DNA of 64,000 nt, from the NCBI GenBank assembly GCA_035041965.1, contig JAPYMA010001155.1, forward strand, positions 176,393 through 240,392, in the 5' to 3' direction. The position numbers were made by a program, and so were the translations under genes. Source of the stretch: Anisakis pegreffii (taxonomy: Eukaryota > Nematoda > Chromadorea > Rhabditida > Anisakidae). This document shows, piece by piece, positions 25,801-37,400 of the stretch; within the stretch, counting starts at the first letter, position 1, and the number at the start of each line of letters is the position of its first letter. The notes beneath the pieces were generated by a model, which saw only the letters and a program-made list of their open reading frames with translations, made no database searches and had not been told where the DNA came from.

Positions 25801-26255
25801 CTGCATTTTTCTCGATGTATGCCACAGAACATAAAAAGTTGTTGTGCGACAGAATGAGATATTGACCGATGATTGAACCTGGTCGTGGGTGTAACAGTCT
25901 ATGAAGTTGGATTATTCAGTGAGTTTTGTGATGATCTTTGTAGGTTTGTGAATCGTTGGAAACTGGTATACTTGGATCGTATTTGATGAGACGTCGACTG
26001 AAGCATTTACGCGATGATGAGAGGATGACTTTAACGAAGACATCCATTCGAGTGAGTTCATTGGATGGCGCTCTGAGGCGACTTCGTTTCTGCTTCAGTC
26101 AAATCATTGCAAAGTGTGAAGTGCCCACAACGAAAGCAAGTGATCTCATGAGGCTGACCGATTTAGTCGAATCAGCACTGAAAAATTATTTGCTGGAAGC
26201 TTCTGAACAAGTTCAGGCGTCATCAGCGTTGATTGATATCAGAAATAAGTTTTAA
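22854..26255 (+). CDS. RING-IBR-RING (Ariadne-like) E3 ubiquitin ligase
   Basis: Seven exons keep frame: 22854-23401, 23576-24035, 24288-24588, 24767-24969, 25021-25071, 25581-25766, 25944-26255 (686 aa from the ATG used; the true N-terminus may lie in an upstream exon). RING1 starts at about residue 293 (CGIC...ECQHYFCRNC, then IKCLQYNC across an intron). The IBR follows (YCDRCDSVIR...VCECGAAYCLKC...C). RING2 is at about 454-495 (CPDC...GCNHMECPCGTDFCYVC); the Cys in HMEC (about 472) is the expected catalytic residue that accepts ubiquitin from the E2 by thioester before passing it to substrate. A trailing CNKDEHDF segment resembles Ariadne proteins, which follow RING2 with a helical domain; the C-terminal 200 residues here are charged and likely helical. 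The acidic, Ser-rich N-terminus is not recognised. Confidence 0.82.
25200..25470. repeat. TTCCGAA/TTCGG-rich degenerate repeat in intron 5
   Basis: Words such as CCGAATTCC, TTCGGCC, TCGGAACG and CCGAAAATT recur within the intron between exons ending at 25071 and starting at 25581. It looks like a decayed interspersed repeat; no coding function was seen. Confidence 0.3.
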
Positions 26256-27023
26256 GTTTTAAAATCCTAATCAAGTGCTTCAGCTCATGGTTGGATAATG
26301 GTCCAGCGCTCGTTTCAAAAAAAAGGGGAAATCTCGCACTTCCCATGATAATTTCATGCACAGTTGAACGGTGATCTCTTGAATTGTTGGAATGAATCTA
26401 ACATAAGCATGAGTCAGCTAGTGATCAACTGGATCATGTTGTATATCTACACATTCATATCCGCTTAAATTGTATTTGATATCTTCAATAGATAGGAATT
26501 TTTATTCGAGTATCGGATCGCTTTCATCAAATTGGCAATTATGGGTGATTTTTTGTGTAATTTCAAGCTGTCTGTTCATATTCTGTTCTCCTGCAATGTG
26601 CAACTTTCTTTCTCATCAGGTGTCTTCAGCGACCTTATTTGTGATTTTGTGTTTATTGTTCGTAAAAGTCGTTTTCTGAATCTTTTCATAAATATGGAAT
26701 GACATTCAATTGTAGTGTTTTGCGTGTTTGCAACGACATGATACTAACAGATTGAGTGGATGCGTTATGCATAATGATGTGCAAGATGGTTGAGTGGAAA
26801 TTATAAGTTATGGACTTCTACTGAACCCTCTGAGAACATAGAATCCAATTAGAGGAACGTCAAGAAACAAAGCTATCGGAGAGTTCATCGATTCTCACGG
26901 TATACATTACGGAAAGTTGCCATGATCAGCATCGAGTAGTTGTTATTTCACATACTCAGCAACTGAAAAAGCGGTGTTAATTCGGACGAATTCACTTGAA
27001 CTTATTGTCAACAGTATAATCAC

Positions 27024-27232
27024 CATGGAAAACAGCCACGATGATTTCTCACGTCACACTCGAGTGGGAGTCTTGCGATATCACATTCATTTATTGAAAC
27101 GAACTCTTTTATAATGAAAAGCTTCGACAATAATAACTTGAATTCGGTTTTGTCGTGTAACGCGTGTAATAAGATACGATGTGTATCGTTCTTTAGAATG
27201 CAGATTTTTGTCATTGAGAAAGCAGCAAAGAG
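27024..27232 (-). CDS. possible internal exon, unrecognised
   Basis: On the minus strand an acceptor (ACTCATAG) opens a frame that runs to a TG|GTGATT donor. It contains HRILLHALHDKTEFKLLL and IARLPLECDVRNHRG, a balanced composition unlike random AT-rich DNA. A second, overlapping frame on the same strand (27087-27350) is also open, so the true frame is ambiguous. No family was recognised and no neighbouring exon was linked. Confidence 0.25.
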
Positions 27233-29216
27233 CTATGAGTGAAGTTCTCATCAGTTCATAGTCACGAATTTCATTACGAATGTATGAAATTAACGAGTGG
27301 AAAATGCGATTCCATTTAGACATCTCAAACAAAATTTCAGTCTGCTGCAATATTCGATAACGCGTGAAAGCAGCATAAATTTTTTGCTAACATAGAGTGG
27401 AAATAAATTCTCCTTCGATATGAAATATTTGCATTTCTGAATAAATAATGATTAAATGGTCGTTTTATAAATGAAGTTTCTGAAGTACTCAGAAAATGCT
27501 AAGTAAAATTGCCGAATAATTCATTCATCATGCGTGCATCGTTATGCGAATGCTTCATAAAGAGCTATGAGGAAAATCTCTTTAAGAAATAATGAGGAAA
27601 AATCTTAAAGGAAAATCTCTTTCCAATATCATCGCCATTGCCTTTCGCATACGTGGTCAGTTCGGGAATTTAGAAACTTTGTGTTAGATTGACCAGGTAT
27701 GTTTTACTGTACACTTGAAAATTTGCCGTATTAAAAGGTTTTCCAGCACGTTTTCCAGAAGTCTCTAGCTTTGATCGGCACCGAATTTCACGAAATTTCA
27801 GGGCATGCGTTCGAAGGTTTCCAAAATTTCTATGGATCAAAATTTCAAAGGCTCACAGATCAGAGCTTGCCTTCGTAGGACTGTAGTGGTTTATTGTCGT
27901 CAGTTGGCCAACTTCAAATATTCGTTGTTTTTTTTTTCGATAAATGGGATGTGTATTGTCGGACGCAATTTCAAAATTTTATTGGCCGCAAATGTCTTGG
28001 GAGAATATGATTTTAGTGATTTCATTTTGAGAAGTGACACTTGTAAATCATTTGCTGAGTGATAGACTATAACTGCGAAAATATACTGCCAAATGAGTGG
28101 TGAAGGAATAAATCAAAAATCGCATTTGAAAAGTGCTGACAATGAGTGGACTGTTCTCGTCTTATTTCGACAGCGCAACAAACATCGTTGCACTGCTGAA
28201 TAGCAGCATTTCATTAGTTCAAGAACAAATGCGAGTGTGAAATGAAATTTTATTTATTCATCAATGAAGCGCAACGAAATGAATTGTTGATGCTCAACTT
28301 CAAATTTCATCAACCGTATTCTCTTGGTACTTCTTTGTCCATAATGACACAATTGTTGTCGAATTGACGCTTTCATTTGAAGAACAAATTCATTTGAAGA
28401 CTTTTTTCAATACGTCAGCTCGAATGACGAATGCAATTGATCAGTGCTGATGAAAAATGAAAACTGTTCATGCAAAAATGACAATTTTCTCCTGAATTCT
28501 TCCACTGAAACTAACAACTTAACATGCTCTTTCTCATGCCCTTTCTTGGTTACAACTCAGCTTTCCATCAGTCGATCTCAACAGCATACAACAACGATGA
28601 CAGACATTCTGTATTATAAGCATAAATATGTCACCAACTAGCAATTATTTAATAACTCTTTATGTTCACCAATTATTCATTCTTTTGGTGCCCTCCCCGG
28701 ATGTTTTCAGTTGATCACGAATGATTCTTCATGTATGCTTGCCTTAAGCTCACAACATCGAACGGACTAACAAGGTAGTGACTGAATTAGTTAGTGAGGA
28801 CGCCCCATCGCTTGCTCAGGCATGCTGTTCATTTTCGTAATTCGATATCCTATGGCTCGTTTTTGTTTCGTTCTCAACTCAACAAATTAGTTTCCGTAGC
28901 AGACAGTTGCCGCTTATTATGCGTACATATAAAATTTCAATCGAATATATTCTTCTGATTGAAACTTATTCTGTGCTATTTGTTAAATTTTTTGTTTTGA
29001 ATTTTTTGATTGTTTGTGGATTAGTTAAATATTCAAGTATCAAAGCGATTTTCTTTGCAAACTTGAATGTGATTCAGCAAATTAAACAGTGAATGCTATT
29101 AGTCACATGCATAAATTTTGCCGTTTCATCATGAGCTTAGTAAGTACTCAATGGGCAGCAGATGAAGATAACCTGCTATGGTCACTCAGCCACTCAGGAT
29201 CCAGTCTTTTTCTTAC

Positions 29217-32140
29217 TCGAGTTCGATCTCTTCCGAAGAAAAGCATAACTTCCGACGAAAATCTATTTAAACAAATCCAATTTTCTCTGGGCAAAATGCA
29301 TTGTATGCTTCCAGATCGGGGCTTGGCCTAGTATATTCATTAGTTTACATGGAATTTAATCAACATCAATCGAAGCACGTTAGGACAATATCGCTTGTAT
29401 GATGTGCTTCAAGCACTAACTTTTGAGCAGCCAACATTTCTTTTAAACTCATGAGTTCTGTGAATACTTATTTCTCTGAATACTTGTTCAGAGATCTGGA
29501 TTTAAATCGTTTCGATAAAACTTGCTTTTTCATGCGAAAATTGCACTACTTGTCTACTGGTGGAAAAATTCTGCAAGATATCTATTTCACAATCTTCTTC
29601 CAGATCAATTAGAATATGCTTCCAAATCAAGACTAAGTTCCATCACTGTGATTGCTTGAAGGTTGACACAATAAATATTTCAAAAGCATACTCGTGCTAC
29701 TTGTACCACTCGAACACGAACCGAATAATGAATTCGCCGATATAATTTTGAAAATAGAGTTCTGCTGAACGAATTGTTGCGCAATTTTTGACGCCTTATG
29801 AAACGAAGGCGTTTGCGGCACTGAACTGCGTTACATTTCGCTGCAATGATCCGTAGTGCAACGAAACCGTCCGTTTGAATTGCACGTCGACAAATGAAAG
29901 CGCAGTTAATTCATCCACCTACATGCGTAAATGGCTGAGATCGTCGCCAATCACACTAATGAGTTTTCTATGTAAGCATCGCCGTCATCATAATCATGGA
30001 ATTGCTTCATTGTGTTCATTCACTCGAAATCTTCCTATGTTCTCCATTGTCAACGCATAAAGTGTCACAATATCACGCACGTACTAGATCAGATTTGTGT
30101 AATAGGTTTAAGCTTCGAATCTGTGCGACTTCCTCGAACAGAATTGCGATGAAATGGCCGCAGCTGTCGACCAAATTGAATTTGTGTCAAATGTTTTATC
30201 CAGAAATTGCACTATGAATCCATCATTTTAGGCTCTTCGATTGTCAGAAATAATGATCTATTATTCATTGTAATCTCACTTACTCTTGGCGTCGTTGAAG
30301 TATCAGATTCCTGGGACATTTTGGAATACTTCAAACTTTTTCAGTGGCGATAGATGATATCATTCTAGTTGACTACATCGCTCTTAACGAGAGCTGTTCG
30401 TGTTAAATGGCAGTTTCACCTTCTCAAAACCAACGCTGATGCTTTGACTTAGGACCAAAACAGCAAAGAAAACGTAATCTCCTCGTAAGATGAAAGATTT
30501 TTTCCAGTTGCCGCACAATTTCTGTATATCATGGAAAAAACTTGCTTATGGTTTTGCGATGAAATGCTTCTGAGTAATTGTTTTGGATCAATTCGTATAT
30601 TGACCAACAACTGAATGGTGATCATTGCGATAATGCTGAAATCATATTTCGTTTTCGCTCGCTGAATTTTGTCGAATAATTGTTAGCCACCTCAATTGCT
30701 GCAACGGACGTGACGGTAAATGAATTTGTGTCTTCAACTGGAACAGTTAAAGATTCTGTTTGGCATCGGCCGAGCCAATTTGCGCACTTCAACTTATACT
30801 TCGCCAAGCCTCCGTCGTAATCCACTTCCTTGCTTGATACGTTGTCGATTAGCGGCTAACGGTTTCCACCATTCGCTTCCAGTTTGCCGAATGACGAAAT
30901 TTTTAGCAGTTCTGATGACCCTTTCTGAAGTGATCGTTGATTCTCGATGCAGTCTAACTATTATGTTGTTGTTTTCTTGACAGTTTTCCACTATTTGCTA
31001 GGTCATCTATGTTTTGTTGATTGCTTGAAACAAATGCTAAAAACAATTCTAAAATTCAACACACTACTCGAATCTTATCGCCTCTTCACCTTGGACAGCA
31101 CTTACATACTCGCTATTAGCAGTAGTCGCCTATGAAACTTCAATCATATTTTCATCATTGTCAAATAAACATTGTGTTTGCCTACCTAATTGTAAGCAAT
31201 CTTATCACCGCTTTTTTGCATTTACTCTTTCGAATCTAGTTGATATTACCAGTTGGCTCGAATGTATTACCATATCAGACAACAAAAGCGTCGAAAAAAA
31301 ATGCTTCCTGGAAAACAACATGTCTTTGGGTTTGTTGTCATTGAGACGAAATCCTATGGAACAATTAAAATAATTGGTTTTCATGTATAATTTAACTACT
31401 GCATTGCAGCTTGTGAATTCTTTTTCATTAAATGAGAACAATTGAGTGCTGTCAGCCATCAAAAAGTCATTCAGAGAAATCGTCTTTGATTTAACAAAAG
31501 TGCTGACGCTTTATTGCATAGTTGCTAGGCAATTTGAATCTCAAACGGACGGAAAATCTGCGTGCCGTATTCAATTTCAAGAGCATAATTGCTTTTGAGC
31601 ACAAAGTTCGTTGATAAGTGGATGGAATTTTTTCTCGTCAACCCTATGTGGACTGTCAAAATCAACTATGTGCAGCCTCAATTCCATGTCGCTCTCTCAT
31701 TTTAGGTGTCTCCACGCGAGTCTGCCATTTTGCTTCATGATTGATTTCTCAAATACTCCGTTCTTACAATTAGCAATAAATTGCTTGATGAAAACTCGTT
31801 CCACAGTCTTAAAGCAATTTTGATACTAACCAACTGATAGTCTCAAAGGAGAAACTTACGATTAGCGTGTAAAAACTAATATGTTCCGTTGTAACGAAAT
31901 TCCAAATACGAATTGTTCAGTCTTCTTTCGTACAAAAAATTCCAATTGGTGATATCGCATTAAAGATGTCCTGAATAAGCTGGAGTACTAATCTGTACTG
32001 CTATCGCTCTTAATTACGAGCCAAGAATATGCATTCGCCTAAGGGTGTGCGAGAGTTGAATAAGTAGAGCAAGGCAAAACATTGGATATTTGATGCCTAT
32101 TCTTTTCCACGAATACGTGATCAAGCGAAATGATATCATG
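29217..32140 (-). pseudogene. possible decayed minus-strand gene with scattered stops
   Basis: Three minus-strand blocks read as exons but each carries one in-frame stop. 31860-31970 is bounded by TTATTCAG and ATC|GTAAGT, 37 codons with one TGA; the words after the stop, TIRIWNF, are WD-repeat-like. 30691-30954 is bounded by GTTAG and GAG|GTGGCT with one TAG. 29217-29327 is bounded by ACTAG and GA|GTAAGA with one TAA. A further open piece lies at about 32035-32140. Retained splice sites with single nonsense codons would suit a gene in decay. Chance open stretches are a serious alternative, because no family could be assigned. Confidence 0.22.
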
Positions 32141-32766
32141 AACATATTTCTCGAAAAGAAAAGTAATTGACACGATTCGATGATTCACAAAAAAAATTGA
32201 ATCGCTTGAATGCCTGATTAGTCATATTACTCACTTCATATCATTGGCCTATTTTTTTCATCGACAGTATCGTTTATGTTCGAACAATTGTTCGTATCCT
32301 GTTTCCATTTCCCAAATACTTTGGGTACACTTTACTATTCATTGAGCAGCTCTCTTATTCATTTGGCCATTATTCCATTTTCGTATTTTCGTTTCCCGGA
32401 ACCCAATCGTTTCGTCCATTTATTTGCTCGTTTGCAATTGGCAGCAAGCATTTAGAGAAGCAGTTGAGCTTCGTAGCATTCAGCTATACATTGTGTTTCA
32501 GTTTATCGTGAAGAGTTTGACGCTTTCATTATCGTTCTTTCTTGGTTGTTGTCAATCACTTGTGATGCTTCATCAGTTAAGTCGTCGAATTCGTCAAATG
32601 AAAAATTCCATCAAAGCATTTTTTGATCTTCTGATATTTTTGCTCGAAACACAGAAGTTTATTCCCAGCTCACGCCCAAGAGACATTGAGAGGTGCGTAA
32701 TATTACTTGTTTGTCTCAAATGTACCATCGTCAGCAAAATCATTTTGAGTGATTCGAAGAGATGTT

Positions 32767-32800
32767 CCTGAAGATGGCTTAGTGCCGAAACGTTGGACAT
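32767..32800 (+). ncRNA. hammerhead-ribozyme-core-like motif, likely retroelement relic
   Basis: CTGAAGA (32768-32774) fits the hammerhead box CUGANGA. GAAAC (32787-32791) fits the second box, and GGC/GCC between them could form a short stem II around TTAGT. Hammerhead motifs of this kind are carried by Penelope-like retroelements. I could not identify stem I, stem III or a cleavage site, so a functional ribozyme is not supported. Confidence 0.25.
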
Positions 32801-34424
32801 CACCGTAATATTTCTAATGGTCCAACTAATAATTTGTCAACAACACGGCCTTACTGCTTCGATTCACTTGAACTTTATAAATGGTTAAAGTATTCTCCAT
32901 TCTAACGGCATTATTCTGGGTTTGTTTTTCACATAGTCATCATTAACGATTTAGGCATCTACTCATTACTTTGTTGTCATATTCTTAAGAAATCGTCACG
33001 TGCTCAGATGCAGTCAAACGTTCTGCGTTCTAATGATATTATCAATAGCTTCGTTTCATATGCTCATCATTACTCTTTCGTGCTTTTAATCTTTTATTAC
33101 GTCGTTGAGAGATGGCAGCATTACATTACTTGTCCTAATTGAGCTGATTAACCATGGTTTGCCTACTCAGAATGAGCGTACTCAAAAGCAAATTGGAATT
33201 TACTGGCTTGTTCCCTTTCCTGATAGTCAAGGATATCTAGAAATGGTTTTCGTCCCGATTTCTTTATTGAATCAGCTAACTAACATTGCTCTCCACCAAA
33301 GGCTCCTTCAGTCTGACACATTCCTTAATATGAATGCAGGAAATGGTTAAGTGGCAAATTATTTACTTGAACCATTTTCATTGAACCATTTCTGAATAAA
33401 TTCATCGTTAAAATCATTGTGAGGATATGCGCAAACTGACGCATTTACTAAGATATTTTTCGATGACATAAAATCACTATTTCAAATTGATATTTTGTGG
33501 CGGTTTTTGATCAAGCCAAGCGAACAAACTCATTTACAATGCTTATGAACTCTGTGGGCGCATGACTTATTTCTCGATCCAGTTATGTTAACAACGATAG
33601 TTTTGTTGCACTAGTATTGTGAAGCAAAGAATCCATACGTTACTTTCTCAGAATCTTATTACGCTACCAGACTCAATCCTGTAGCTACACGCAGAGACTC
33701 ATTATGCAACACTGAAGCCTCATCTATTGATAGTAAGCTGCGTCAGTAGAGTCGTATATAAAGCAGCTGACACAGATAACAATCAAGCAATTGTTCTGCA
33801 GTGTTCGGTATTCAATTCATCACATAATCTGTATGAACGATTGTTGTTTTGCCAAAAATAGAGTTCGAATATTTCAAGTCGCCCATTCAAAATGATCGAC
33901 AGAAGTCAACAACAAGAAAGTTCCACGAAAAAATTATTATATCATTCATTCATCTGTTTATCCGTTCCCCATCCATAGATGATATTAACCGTTGTTACTT
34001 AGCAGTTGAACAAGCAAAACTGCTCAATAATAATGAGCAAAATTAGGCGAAAGGACGAAAAGACGACATTGAATATATGACATTGATAAGAATATGTAAA
34101 ATGACATCGAATATGTGTGACATTTCGTGATCGTTAACGTCGAGTTCACTTCTCCAGATTATCTCTGGTTAAGCCGCACAAGATGTTACTTATTTGTATG
34201 TGGGTGAAAGATGCTTATATTTGTATGCGGCGATTAGCTGTCACATATTTAGTGTCATTTTGTTTTATTAGAGGATATTGCCTTCCTAGTGATTATACGA
34301 TAGGTTGCGCGCATGATCTCAAAGCCGTCGGTTGGCTGCTTGTTGCTGTCATTTGTGATTGCTCGTCAACTCACAAGAAGCGCTTCGTAAGAAACTTTCG
34401 ATCGTTTCAATTGCGTCTAGAAGC

Positions 34425-34446
34425 CATCTCATTTGCAGTAAGAGCA
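34425..34446 (+). promoter_or_regulatory. probable trans-splice acceptor of GPCR gene
   Basis: CTCATTTGCAG ends at 34438, eight bases before the ATG at 34447, from which only 18 residues precede the first membrane span. The short spacing suits spliced-leader addition. Confidence 0.4.
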
Positions 34447-37400
34447 ATGAAAATGATGGAAACAATTTTGGAGGCGAATCTAATGGATCGAATCGAAATG
34501 TCCTATAATCTGATTTGTTTCTTACTTGGAGTACCCGTTAGTTTTATTCCATATCGCATTTTCTTATTCAGTGCAATGAAATTTAGTCACTCAGACGATT
34601 CGTCCATTCATGACATCAGTCATCATCATCAGGAATTTCTCTAATGAGATCTTTAACTTACCACTGAAAATCTGATCTATCTGTTTGCCAATTGTAGTTA
34701 TCAAGAAAGAGAACTCATAGTCAGAAATGAACTGTCGAAATCAAGGTGTTTGAACGATAATATTATATTTGCATTAGTGAAACGATTACTTTCTATCGAT
34801 CTTGCGTTCTTTGATAAAAATTTTCCTTTCAAAATCTCATGAAATTGCAAATGCTCAGCTTTTGTTTGCCATTGGAGCATAGCTGCACGGTCTCATTTGC
34901 AGATAAATTTGATAACACTCAGGTGGCTTCTCGGACGGGAACGTGGATCGTCTTCAGTGTTACATGTCCACTTGAATATATCGGATCTGTTGGTGCTCTT
35001 CTGCTATTGTTTTGCACGTTTCTGTTGGTTAGTCACCTACGAATGGAAAGCTGGTCAGATGGTTGGTGTTCTGATTGTCTCTATTCACCAAATGATCATC
35101 AAATGAATTAGATTAACCGAAAAGTGTCTCTATATCAAGGAATCTGTGAAATGACCATTCTTCTCCCAGGCCAGTGGTTCTCATTGGGATGAAAGTACCG
35201 CTTTTGGGTAATTTGAGGGTCACATAGGGGATAAGGGAAGGGGTCGAGAAATTAGCATTTCGTGCAGTGATTATGTTATGATAGTACACCATTGTGATGA
35301 TGGTGCTTTTTCACTTGGGTATGTAAATGCGTTTAGTTCATAGCAGCACTTTTCTCTCTCCTATTTTCTGAGTATCATTGGCTCATCTGGGCCTAAACAA
35401 AAGTCTGTTCAGTCACAAATGTTTCGTGAGTTCTTCAAATGTTTATTGCATCCTCTTTCTTCATGAATAATTGAACATGCCATTAGATTTCGCTGGAGAA
35501 TGCTTTTTTAAATTGCTTTTCGTTTTTTGGTTGTCGAGTTTCATATTGTTTCTGCAGTGGGAAAAATAAGATTCTAAGAATACTTGTTTCGTTCCAGAAA
35601 ATCAATTTCTTTCACGCCACTGAGGAATCCTCGGACCGGTTTTTTTGTTCCCGACTTTGTACGTAGAAATTGTAAGTTTTTGTATCAGGATGGGGAAGCA
35701 ATAGCGGCGGCATGCCATATCATCAAAATGGGTAATGAAGCATCCGAGCGTGAGAATCATTTCCGTAGGCTGTCAATGTTTCACGCTTCATGATTTTGTT
35801 TAAACTTATTCGTTCATGTCGGCGAAAGGATCATATTTCATCTACTAGCAAGACTTTTTTAGACGTCTTTAATTGAAGAATCATCATCCCTTAACTATGA
35901 ACCAACTCATCGAAATAAACTCGTCTCAATTTTCAGATGTGCAAAACGATGAGGTTCGCAGAATCGTTGAGTTTCAGTGTATCCAGTTATATTGTTGTTT
36001 GCATTGCCGTGAATCGTTTTTGCACACTCAGACATCCACTCAAGGTTTCTGCCTTGTGCCTATCATTAATTAGGAAACGCTTTCAGTAACAATGTGAAAT
36101 AGAAGATTGACGATCGGAAAGTGCGAAATACGGATTGAAAAGAGCATATTCGCTGTAGTTGCAAGCAGATATGTACTAAGAGTTTTGAAGTTGCCATAAC
36201 CTTTCTCGCAACCACACACAAACGAACTCTAAAGTGGTTCAATCAGCGGCGAAAAGCACTTTAATATTAACGCAACCAATTCTTTCATCCACGCAATCTG
36301 CCGTAACACGATTGATTCGAGAATGCATCAAATGTTGTTGTCATTCTGGAAGCATGAGATCCAGATGGCCTCAAAACGAAGGGATTCATTGTCAAAATAT
36401 CCGAAGCTTATGAGCACTGAACGTAACTGGATTCCGTAAACATAGAAATTCAGTAAACATACGGGAGTGTGAACTTGGAAAATGAATATTTGCACTTCAA
36501 CTTATTGCTAGTGGATTACAATGGAGGGATAGATGAAATGATGTTTGCTGGAGGACTTGTTAAATTTCGAGCTTGACAGCGAACATATCTTCAGAACAAT
36601 TGTTGAACAACAATATTTTTCGTCAATTTGAGTTCATATCTTGACGCATTCGATCCTTCTCTCAGCTATGCAGTCAGCTTCTACAAGTGAACCTATCCTC
36701 TCATTTCAAGCCAATTGAAAGTATGAAATAATCTGCCGGTAGTAATGCAGGATTAGTGTGAAAAGAAGTTCATTGGTTTCTATTGCTGGTCAGAACTTCT
36801 TAAATTTCAGTCAGCAGTCAACTGGGAGCAACGAGTCAGAACACTGTCGTGCTCGGCATGGTTGTTCGCAGTGTTATTCTCAGTGCCACAGCTATTTGTA
36901 TGGGATGTGTACACATTGGATGATAATTATACACAGTGCCTTAATATCTGGGTTAAAGAAACTGTCGAAACAATGCTAAACGATGCAGGTATCATTGTAT
37001 GTTGGCGTAACTGAATGAACAACGTTGACATCAATTAACTGCATCAATCCGTTAATCGAGGAATGCAATTTGCCCATTTCGGAGTTGACTGATAGGGAAC
37101 GTCACACTATTCGAATGCTGCTTAACTCATCAAATTCTCCACTCCAATTGATTTTGGCCGATTGCACGCTAAGTCAGCCATGCGCATTCTTTTAGCGCTT
37201 GTCAGCAACCTATCCGATGAAATGCACATGAAATTGGACCCGTATCCACATCAAAATGCCCTATGGTAATCTGTCGATTTGATGTCAATGGATATGGATA
37301 ATTCTAAGCTATAAAAGGATTTGTGCGATAACCATTCTTATTGAAACAGTCGCTCTTGACAGCATCCGATTGCAATAACCGTTTGATTCACCGGAACAAC

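Larger units (their letters stand above)
26256..34430. other. 8-kb region without a supported gene
   Basis: No phase-consistent plus-strand gene was found. Several minus-strand stretches look exon-like and are bounded by reasonable splice sites, but some hold in-frame stops (listed separately). A plus-strand frame at 32424-32771 is open but unrecognised. A hammerhead-core-like motif lies at 32.77 kb. Confidence 0.4.

Noticed and set aside
30720..30980. 86-codon plus-strand frame
   Set aside because: It overlaps the minus-strand exon-like block at 30691-30954 and shows no motif of its own.
32424..32771. 115-codon plus-strand frame after a possible acceptor (GGCAG)
   Set aside because: It is hydrophobic and unrecognised, and its end overlaps the hammerhead-like repeat motif, so a gene is not supported.
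35584..35793. 69-codon frame at 35.6-35.8 kb
   Set aside because: It lies within the right part of the hAT-like element (copy C) and runs into its terminus; no transposase motif.
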